Shown here: piece after piece, positions 21,928 to 27,664 of the stretch
How positions within the stretch are numbered: the stretch's first letter is position 1
Layout: each line of letters begins with the position of its first letter
Assembly: GCF_002796985.1 (NCBI RefSeq)
Contig: NZ_PEKX01000005.1
Coordinates: 1-27,664, forward strand
DNA from: Pseudomonas sp.
Lineage (GTDB): Bacteria > Pseudomonadota > Gammaproteobacteria > Pseudomonadales > Pseudomonadaceae
Reading direction: 5' to 3'
Length of the DNA: 27,664 bases
The notes under the pieces: generated by a model
Databases searched by the model: none
Told to the model about the DNA's origin: nothing
What the model saw: only the letters and a program-made list of their open reading frames with translations
Made by a program: the position numbers and the translations under genes

Positions 21928-23255
21928 GGCTGCGCAGTTCCGCAGTGCTGCTGGCGCTGTCCGCGCCGGCGTTCGGCGCGGCGCAGGAGGAGTCCGGCGG
22001 TTTCGTCGAGGACAGCCGCTGGAGCCTGCTCAACCGCACGGTGTTCGACCGGCGCGAGTACCTCCACGGCGACCGCAACAGTGGCGCGCGCAATGCCTAC
22101 AAGCCTCGCAGCGAGCGCAATGGCTATGCGGAGGAGTGGGCCTACGGGCTGATGGGCAGCCTGCAGTCAGGCTTCACCCGGGGCAGCGTCGGATTGGGGT
22201 TGGACGCGCACCTCTACCAGGGCGTGCTGCTGGACAGCGGCGGTGGGCGTGCCGGAAAGGCCCGGCTGGTCGGCCTGGATAACGAAGGCCATCCCAAGGA
22301 CAGCTTCGCTCGTGGCGGCGCGGCGCTGAAGGCGCGGGTATCGTCGACGACTCTGTGGTGGGGTGAGCAGCGGGTGAAGACGCCGGTATTCAGCTCGTCC
22401 GACAGCCGCCTGCTGCCGGAAACGGCCACCGGTTTCTTCCTCTCCAGCGAGGAGTTCTCCGGGCTGCGGCTGGTGGCCGGGCACTTCACCGAAAGCACTG
22501 ATCGCAACGCCTCCAGCCATGATCGCGGCTTCGTGGTGAACTACTCCAACGCCCGCCAGGGCGATGCCTTCGACCTCGCGGGCTTCACTTATGCGCCGGC
22601 CAAGTCGGCGAGCCTGAGCCTGTTCACCTCGCGCTACGACGACAGTTGGCGCCAGGATTACCTCGGCGGCACCTTCAGCCAGCCGTTGGGGCAGGGGCAG
22701 GATCTGTCGCTGAACCTCAACCTCTACCGCACCCGCGACACCGGTCAGGCGTTCTCGGGACGTATCGACAACACCACCTGGAGCCTGCTCGGCGGCTACG
22801 GTTTCGGCGCACACCGGCTGAGTGTCGGTTACCAGCAGGTCGAGGGCGACACGCCGTTCGACTACGTGACGCGTGGGGCGATTTTCCTCACCAACGCGGT
22901 GCAGCTATCGGACTTCAATGCGCCCAACGAACGCTCCTGGCAGTTGCGCTATGACCTGGACCTGGCTTGCTTCGGCGCGCCGGGGTTGTCGATGGCAGCG
23001 GCCTACGTGCGTGGCACGGACATCGATGGCAGCCACGCCGACCCGCGTGGTGGCTACGCGTACCTGGGGTACGGCGAGGGCGGCAAGCACTGGGAGCGCG
23101 ACCTGATGCTTCAATACCGCGTGCCGGAAGGTCCGGCCAAGGGGCTGCGGCTGGTGCTGATGCACAACAGCCACCGCGCCAACGCCGCGCAGGCGGAGCT
23201 CAATACCGATCAGCTGAGGGTTGCCGTGGAATACCCGCTGGACGGCGGCTTCTGA
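21924..23255 (+). CDS. OprD-family outer-membrane porin, coupled to DUF1624
   Basis: A 443-aa OprD-family porin. The chosen GTG at 21924 overlaps the preceding TGA (GTGA) and starts a clean signal peptide (MRLRSSAVLLALSAPAFGA, cleaved before AQEE). The mature start GGFVEDSRWSLLNRTVFDRREYL fits the family N-terminus, followed by EEWAYGLMGSLQSGFTRG, GLGLDAHLYQGVLLD, DSRLLPETATGFF, APNERSWQLRYDLDLA and KHWERDLMLQYRVPEG. An upstream in-frame reading to 21813 only mirrors the DUF1624 gene. There is no separate strong ribosome site, so translation probably depends on the upstream gene. It is clearly different from the porin at 423-1673. Its stop directly abuts the stop of the convergent gene, forming TGATCA. 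Confidence 0.93.
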   Translation: MRLRSSAVLLALSAPAFGAAQEESGGFVEDSRWSLLNRTVFDRREYLHGDRNSGARNAYKPRSERNGYAEEWAYGLMGSLQSGFTRGSVGLGLDAHLYQGVLLDSGGGRAGKARLVGLDNEGHPKDSFARGGAALKARVSSTTLWWGEQRVKTPVFSSSDSRLLPETATGFFLSSEEFSGLRLVAGHFTESTDRNASSHDRGFVVNYSNARQGDAFDLAGFTYAPAKSASLSLFTSRYDDSWRQDYLGGTFSQPLGQGQDLSLNLNLYRTRDTGQAFSGRIDNTTWSLLGGYGFGAHRLSVGYQQVEGDTPFDYVTRGAIFLTNAVQLSDFNAPNERSWQLRYDLDLACFGAPGLSMAAAYVRGTDIDGSHADPRGGYAYLGYGEGGKHWERDLMLQYRVPEGPAKGLRLVLMHNSHRANAAQAELNTDQLRVAVEYPLDGGF

Positions 23256-23657
23256 TCAGAACCCGCCGAGCAGGTCGTGGGCGTCGAGCAGGCGCCAGGC
23301 GATCTCCGGGTTCCTCTCCAGGCCCCGGCGGATCGCGGCGGGTATGGCTTGGCGGGTCTTGCGACAGAGACCGGGCTGCTCGTCGAAGTCGAATTCGATG
23401 CCGCGCATGGTGCGCACTTCGTTGAAGCCGGGGGCGATGTGCAGACGGATGCCAAGCTGCTCGTAGAGCTTGTGCTGCATGCGCTCCAGGTCCGCCAGGT
23501 CCTTGAGGTTCTCCAGCCGCTCCAGCAGGCGCTGCTCCTCGTGCCGGGTGAGCAGCAGGATGCGCAGGTCGGCGTCGGGCTGTTCCAGCAGGCGTTCCCG
23601 GTCGCAGTTGCAGGCGCCGGGCGGGCATTGCTGGCGGAGCGGGGGAGTGGCGGTCAT
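23256..23657 (-). CDS. Conserved-looking hypothetical protein with N-terminal Cys motif
   Basis: A 133-aa soluble protein. The N-terminus has QCPPGACNCDRE, three cysteines close together (spacing C-x4-C-x-C) that could bind a metal, followed by a long charged helical stretch (HEEQRLLERLENLKDLADLERM) and a domain with FNEVRTMRGIEFDFDEQPGL and RNPEIAWRLLDAHDLL. I do not recognise a named family, though short CPPGAC proteins of this kind occur in pseudomonads. Codon use is native. It converges on the OprD gene with no spacer. The ribosome site is weak. Confidence 0.78.
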   Translation of the reverse strand: MTATPPLRQQCPPGACNCDRERLLEQPDADLRILLLTRHEEQRLLERLENLKDLADLERMQHKLYEQLGIRLHIAPGFNEVRTMRGIEFDFDEQPGLCRKTRQAIPAAIRRGLERNPEIAWRLLDAHDLLGGF

Positions 23658-24017
23658 GTCCCGATCATAGCGGGGGATCGGGGAATTGCGCAGAGGTAGC
23701 GTGCCTTGCTGGCTTGGTAAACAGCCTGCCCGTAGTATGTACGGAGGGGCGAATGAGCTCGAGTGGGTGGTTGGGCAGGTTCATTGAGTAAAATTATTAT
23801 TCTTTAGGTGCAAATGCACCCGGAGAGTCTCCTTGGGATAAGTGCTTTCCGGTGCGTATTAGCGTCAACTTTCATCGGGGGAACTGGTTGAGGATGCGTG
23901 CACTGCGCTCGCGTATGCCGTCTTGGGGCCTGCGTTAGCTCCGGTTTTTGGGATTCAGGGCTCTGACATAAGACTGTGCGATTTGTATGGTTTCGATCGG
24001 TTTGGGTGGCTATAAGT
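23658..24017. other. Gene-free, partly AT-rich stretch before the acyltransferase
   Basis: No gene is supported. Composition shifts from GC-rich to AT-rich after about 23780 (GTAAAATTATTATTC). It contains two adjacent small hairpins at 23807-23832 and presumably the promoter of the acyltransferase gene. Confidence 0.5.
23807..23832 (+). other. Two adjacent small hairpins in the acyltransferase leader
   Basis: GGTGC-AAAT-GCACC (23807-23820) is followed, after one base, by GGAGA-G-TCTCC (23822-23832). They lie about 190 bases before the acyltransferase start, directly after an AT-rich run. Function unknown. Confidence 0.4.
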
Positions 24018-25157
24018 ATGTATGATAAGTTTCGGCGTGCCGAGTCTGTTGATGTGCTGAGAGGTTATTCAGCGCTCTTTGTAGTGTTTTCACATATATC
24101 AATTTGCTGGCCTTACGCTTCGTCTGTTTGGCCTTGGTTGAAATGGACGCCTGTCAGGGTGTTTTTTTCTGGGCATCAGGCTGTATATTTGTTTTTTGTT
24201 TTGTCCGGTTTTGCCCTGGCGTGCATGATTAGTAGTGTGCAAGGTAAGTTTTATTTAAGATATCTGGCATCTAGATTGGCTCGTCTTTATGTGCCTTTTG
24301 TTTTTTCTCTGGCTTTTTCAGTTGCTGGATACTATTTGCTGAGTTTCGCCGGATTTCATTGGGAGAAAGGTTGGCTAAATGCGCCGAAGCCTGTCTTGAC
24401 CTATGATGTTATTGTTAATCATCTGACTTGGTTGGGTGTCTATGATGCAAGTGAGATAAATACGCCTGTCTGGACGCTCGTGCATGAGATGCGGGTGTCT
24501 ATAGTGTTTCCGCTGATTTATTTGTTTATTCGGCGCTGGAATCACAGGGCGTTGCTGTGCTTTGTCTTGTTGAATCTGTTGATTCTGGTGTATGGCTTTC
24601 TCCAGCCGTCCACATGGACGATGCCACGACACAATATTCTGACGACCGTGCAAATAGCCGGGTTTTTTGCGGCGGGAGCGTGGGTGGCTTTGAATATTGA
24701 CGAGCTTTTAAAGTGGTGCTCTCTTCTCTCTGGAACCAGAAGGATGGGAATGTGGTTTCTCGCCCTTTCGTTGTACGCTTATCCATTTGATAATCCATGG
24801 TCTCCGCCGCAGCGGATGATCGGAGACCTTGTGACGGGGGCGGGGGTGATGCTGCTCATCGTGATGTCATTCAGTATAAAAAAAGAGTCTGTATTCTTCC
24901 TGCTGGGGAGATGGCTCGGAAAAATATCATATAGCTTGTATTTGACCCATTATGTTGTGGTTTATGCGTGTTTGATAGTTCTATTGCCGAGGTATGGGGC
25001 GGCGGCTGTATGGGGATTGGCGGTCCCTCTGAGTTTGATTTTTGGCTACCTTGGATATTTGCTAGTTGAGCGGCCCTGCATTCGATTGAGTAGAGCAATC
25101 TTTAGATCGAAAGCGCTTGTCAGAAATAACGGGCCCGTCACCAGTGCTATGTCTTGA
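24018..25157 (+). CDS. Acyltransferase-3 family membrane protein, AT-rich, probably acquired
   Basis: A 379-aa integral-membrane O-acyltransferase (OafA/NodX type) with about ten hydrophobic segments. The first helix carries VDVLRGYSALFVVFSHIS with the conserved R15 and H26 thought to be catalytic. AVYLFFVLSGFALA and SYSLYLTHYVVVY near the end are family hallmarks. Such proteins acetylate cell-surface sugars such as LPS O-antigen, exopolysaccharide or peptidoglycan. Start at 24018 has GGTGG eight bases upstream and begins just before the first helix; an ATG at 23976 is possible. Codon use is strikingly AT-rich (many TTT, TTG, ATA, TAT) compared with every neighbour, a strong sign of horizontal transfer. 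No glycan gene adjoins it, so the substrate is open. Confidence 0.92.
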   Translation: MYDKFRRAESVDVLRGYSALFVVFSHISICWPYASSVWPWLKWTPVRVFFSGHQAVYLFFVLSGFALACMISSVQGKFYLRYLASRLARLYVPFVFSLAFSVAGYYLLSFAGFHWEKGWLNAPKPVLTYDVIVNHLTWLGVYDASEINTPVWTLVHEMRVSIVFPLIYLFIRRWNHRALLCFVLLNLLILVYGFLQPSTWTMPRHNILTTVQIAGFFAAGAWVALNIDELLKWCSLLSGTRRMGMWFLALSLYAYPFDNPWSPPQRMIGDLVTGAGVMLLIVMSFSIKKESVFFLLGRWLGKISYSLYLTHYVVVYACLIVLLPRYGAAAVWGLAVPLSLIFGYLGYLLVERPCIRLSRAIFRSKALVRNNGPVTSAMS

Positions 25158-25302
25158 ATTGCTGTTCGTGAAGATCCCAATGAAGCAGGTCTCGTTCATC
25201 TTGCGCAGGTGCTGTTTATCACTCGATAGATTTGTCCATCAAGGATAGCCTGATACTGAACTTTGCTGTGGCAAGATGTAGCTGAGTACATTAATGCGAA
25301 AG

Positions 25303-25330
25303 GCCCCCGCCTTTATTTCGTGGAGGGGGC
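25303..25330. terminator. Candidate terminator between the acyltransferase and rlhA
   Basis: GCCCCC (25303-25308) pairs with GGGGGC (25325-25330). On the minus strand it follows the rlhA stop and is succeeded by CTTTCGC, a weak U-run. The 16-base loop is long, so efficiency is uncertain. It may serve both convergent genes. Confidence 0.5.
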
Positions 25331-25365
25331 TCTACAGCGTCTCAGGCCGCGCTTGCAGCGAGAGC

Positions 25366-27369
25366 CTAATGCGCCGGCTTGCGAATGGTCTTGAGCAGGT
25401 CTTCCGGGCTGATCTGCCCGACGATCTGGTTCACGCCGTCGCTGCCCGGTAGCGGCAGGCCGAGGATGTGGCCCTTGATCTTGCCGATCACATGCATCTC
25501 GCACGGCTTGCAATCGAACTTCAGGGTCAGCACTTCGTCGCCGTGGATCAGTTGCATCGGCTGCACCTTGGTGCGCACGCCAGTGACGCCCTTGGCCTGT
25601 TTCGGACACAGGTTGAAGGAGAAGCGCAGGCAGTGCTTGGTGATCATCACCGGCACTTCACCCGTTTCTTCATGCGCCTCGTAGGCGGCGTCGATCAACT
25701 GCACGCCGTGGCGGTGGTAAAACGCGCGGGCCTTCTCGTTGTAGACGTTGAACAGGAAGGACAGGTGCGCTTCCGGGTAGACCGGCGGCGGGGTCGTCTC
25801 GGCCTTGCGGCCGCCGCGTGGGTGGGCCTGGATGCGCGCTTCGGTCAGCGCCTCGATGGCCTCGCGGCGCAACGCCTTGAGCTGGGAGTTGGGGATGAAG
25901 AACGCCTGCGGAGCGTCCAACTCGATGCTGTCGGCGTGGTACTGGGTGGTGCCCAACTGGCCGAGCAGGTCGTGCAACTGGTCCAGTGCCTGTTCCGGCT
26001 TGTTGGCGGCGCCGAACGGGCCGTCCAGGGCGACGCTGGCGCTGACGCCTTCCTCGCTGGTGGCGGTCAGTTCCAGGCGCTCTTCGCGCAGCCTGGCGAC
26101 CCACGACAGGCCGACACGGCGCTCGGCGGAGGTCTTCTGCAGCGCCTGCTGCCAGTTGTGGTCGAGGTTACGTGACAGCGGGTGGTTCGGGCGCAGGCGG
26201 TACAGGCCCTCGTGCATTTCGTTGGGCTCGACGCGGTAGCGGTAGCGCTTCTCGCCATCCTCTTCGAACTCGCCCTTGGGCTCGGCGATGTTGGCGCGGA
26301 AGCCGACCACTTCGCGCTTCACCAGCACGTTGAGGCCATCACCGTTGGACAGCGGCTCCTGGGTCACCACCAGCATGTCGCGCTTGCCGACTTTCTCCAC
26401 GGTGCCCACCAGCAGGCCGGTGAAGGTCGGCGAGTCGAAGGCGCCGATATCGACCTTGCGGTCGGTGACGAAGTAGTCGGTGCTGCCGCGGTGGAAGGTC
26501 TTGTCCGGATCGGGCACGAAGAAGTGGTCGGTGCGGCCGCTGGAAGCGCGGGCCAGGTCCGGGCGCTCGGCGAGAATGCCGTCCAGCAACTGGCGGTAAT
26601 AGGCGGTGATGTTCTTCACGTAGCCCATGTCCTTGTAGCGCCCTTCGATCTTGAAGGAGCGCACGCCGGCGTCGACCAGGGCGCTGAGGTTGGCACTCTG
26701 GTTGTTGTCCTTCATCGACAACAGGTGTTTTTCGAAGGCCACCACGCGGCCCTGGTCATCCTTCAGGGTGTAGGGCAGACGGCAGGCCTGGGAGCAGTCG
26801 CCGCGGTTGGCGCTGCGGCCAGTCTGGGCGTGGGAGATGTTGCACTGGCCGGAGAAGGCCACGCACAGCGCGCCGTGGATGAAGAACTCGATGGCGGCAT
26901 CGGTCTCGTCGGCGATGGCGCGGATTTCCTGCAGGTTCAGCTCACGGGCCAGTACCAGCTGTGAGAAGCCGGCCTGGTCGAGGAACTTCGCCCGGCCCAG
27001 GGTACGGATATCGGTCTGGGTGCTGGCGTGCAGCTCGATCGGCGGGATGTCCAGTTCCATGATGCCCATGTCCTGCACGATCAGCGCATCGACGCCGGCG
27101 TCGTAGAGCTGGTGGATCAGCGTACGCGCCGCTTCCAGCTCGTTGTCGTGGAGGATGGTGTTGATCGTGGTGAACACCCGCGCGTGGTAGCGGCGGGCGA
27201 ACTCCACCAACTGGGCGATATCGCTCACATCGTTGCTGGCGTTGTGCCGGGCGCCGAAGCTTGGGCCGCCGATATAGATGGCATCGGCGCCATGCAGGAT
27301 GGCCTCGCGGGCGATGGCCACATCGCGGGCAGGGCTGAGCAGTTCCAGATGGTGTTTGGGCAGGGACAT
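25366..27369 (-). CDS. rlhA: 23S rRNA 5-hydroxycytidine C2501 synthase (U32 peptidase-family fold)
   Basis: A 667-aa protein that reads along its full length like E. coli RlhA (YdcP), which is needed for hydroxylation of C2501 in the peptidyl-transferase centre of 23S rRNA; it is not a true protease despite the old U32/collagenase label. The N-terminal barrel has LELLSPARD, HGADAIYIGGP and IELHASTQTDIRT. The cysteine set C169, C176, C192, C196 (GALCVAFSGQC, GDCSQAC) is the metal/Fe-S-type centre of the family. The C-terminal extension with KHCLRFSFNLCPKQAKG and KFDCKPCEMHVIGKI separates RlhA from the shorter TrhP (YegQ). Start ATG at 27369 gives the family N-terminus. The leader carries 13-bp tandem repeats. 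It is transcribed alone toward the acyltransferase. Confidence 0.95.
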   Translation of the reverse strand: MSLPKHHLELLSPARDVAIAREAILHGADAIYIGGPSFGARHNASNDVSDIAQLVEFARRYHARVFTTINTILHDNELEAARTLIHQLYDAGVDALIVQDMGIMELDIPPIELHASTQTDIRTLGRAKFLDQAGFSQLVLARELNLQEIRAIADETDAAIEFFIHGALCVAFSGQCNISHAQTGRSANRGDCSQACRLPYTLKDDQGRVVAFEKHLLSMKDNNQSANLSALVDAGVRSFKIEGRYKDMGYVKNITAYYRQLLDGILAERPDLARASSGRTDHFFVPDPDKTFHRGSTDYFVTDRKVDIGAFDSPTFTGLLVGTVEKVGKRDMLVVTQEPLSNGDGLNVLVKREVVGFRANIAEPKGEFEEDGEKRYRYRVEPNEMHEGLYRLRPNHPLSRNLDHNWQQALQKTSAERRVGLSWVARLREERLELTATSEEGVSASVALDGPFGAANKPEQALDQLHDLLGQLGTTQYHADSIELDAPQAFFIPNSQLKALRREAIEALTEARIQAHPRGGRKAETTPPPVYPEAHLSFLFNVYNEKARAFYHRHGVQLIDAAYEAHEETGEVPVMITKHCLRFSFNLCPKQAKGVTGVRTKVQPMQLIHGDEVLTLKFDCKPCEMHVIGKIKGHILGLPLPGSDGVNQIVGQISPEDLLKTIRKPAH

Positions 27370-27380
27370 GGTTTCTTCTT

Positions 27381-27419
27381 TATCAGGCGTGCTTATCAGG
27401 TGTGCTTTTCAGGTACGGC
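27381..27419. repeat. 13-bp tandem repeat in the rlhA leader
   Basis: TATCAGGCGTGCT (27381-27393) and TATCAGGTGTGCT (27394-27406) are consecutive, followed by the partial TTTCAGGTACGGC (27407-27419). They lie 12-50 bases upstream of the rlhA start. They may overlap its promoter or leader; GATAAG on the minus strand could be a -10-like element. Confidence 0.6.
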
Positions 27420-27555
27420 ACGGGCAATCGCGCATTGTACCGGCCAAACGCCGCGCCGGCACCCGTGGCGTGCCGGGCGGTGTAGCCCCTGGTCGCCTGC
27501 GATCCGCGGACAGCGCTGTGCCAACCATCGCTCCGGTCCTACCGGCTGACGCTTT

Positions 27556-27620
27556 GTAGGATGGCGTGGAGCGCAGCGATACCCATCAGTTCGCGCACCT
27601 GCAGCATGGGTATCGCTGCG
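27556..27620. repeat. Inverted-repeat element, second full copy, apparently interrupted
   Basis: GTAGGATGGCGTGGAGCG followed by CAGCGATACCCAT matches the element at 6350-6428. CGCAGCGATACCCAT (27572-27586) is then repeated perfectly inverted as ATGGGTATCGCTGCG (27606-27620) across a 19-base loop. The second arm should continue with the complement of the GGATGGCGTGGAG part but instead changes abruptly at 27621. Confidence 0.75.
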
Positions 27621-27664
27621 TGTTCTGCCGGGAGACATAGGTAACGGTTGTCGGGGGACATGGG
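27621..27664. mobile_element. Possible end of an insertion element, running out of the window
   Basis: From 27621 the sequence starts TGTTCTGCCGGGAGACATAG and contains the related units GACATAGGTAAC and GACATGGG. It breaks the inverted repeat exactly after its 15-bp arm. This would fit the terminus of an inserted element with TG at its end, but no transposase is visible and the 44 bases are too few to identify a family. Confidence 0.3.

Noticed and set aside
1..27664. CRISPR arrays, tRNA or rRNA genes
   Set aside because: No regularly spaced direct repeats with unique spacers, no cloverleaf-like segment and no rRNA-like stretch were found; the only tandem repeat is the 13-bp unit before rlhA.

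Overview
The window is high-GC bacterial chromosome that reads as Pseudomonas, most likely from the P. aeruginosa / P. nitroreducens / P. citronellolis side of the genus. The grounds are two OprD-family porins, a Pseudomonas-type REP palindrome, an agu2-type agmatine operon, and Pseudomonas-like codon use with G/C in most third positions. No rRNA or tRNA gene, CRISPR array or complete transposase was recognised.

Layout. Position 1-343 is the 3' end of etfA, closed by a terminator. An OprD porin (423-1673) converges on a stand-alone BRO-N gene (1717-2232, minus). A 545-bp gap rich in hairpins leads to a two-domain M16 zinc protease (2778-5624), then a small lipoprotein (5891-6307) and a MerR-type regulator (6627-7064). 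From 7166 to 12346 lies a LysR-type regulator divergent from four tightly spaced genes: agmatine deiminase, N-carbamoylputrescine amidase, periplasmic polyamine-binding protein and a second agmatine deiminase with a Tat signal. This order matches the agu2ABCA' operon described in P. aeruginosa PA14. REP sequence sits at both ends of the block. On the minus strand follow a three-gene gluconate-dehydrogenase-type complex (16441 to 12609: Tat-exported small subunit, FAD/GMC large subunit, triheme cytochrome c) and two diguanylate cyclases (18501-16978 and 19803-18610). Then come a PaiB-like FMN-binding protein (20018-20638), a DUF1624 membrane protein whose stop overlaps the start of a second OprD porin (20749-23255), a small Cys-containing hypothetical (minus), an AT-rich acyltransferase-3 gene that looks acquired (24018-25157), and rlhA (27369-25366, minus), the 23S rRNA C2501 hydroxylation gene. 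The right edge holds an inverted-repeat element that appears broken by another sequence running out of the window.

How the genes work together. The agu2 block should convert agmatine to N-carbamoylputrescine, both in the cytoplasm (Agu2A) and in the periplasm (Agu2A'), and then to putrescine in the cytoplasm (Agu2B). Agu2C is a binding protein with no permease beside it. In PA14 the operon affects biofilm formation when agmatine is supplied. The neighbouring diguanylate cyclases are also biofilm-type functions, but a link is only inferred. The gluconate-dehydrogenase-type complex is a periplasmic sugar-acid or alcohol oxidation module feeding the respiratory chain. Nothing in the window is clearly a brand-new system. 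The least explained items are the structured non-coding stretch at 2293-2503, the coupled DUF1624-porin pair behind a Fur-family-like 7-1-7 palindrome, the AT-rich acyltransferase insertion, and the interrupted repeat at the right edge.
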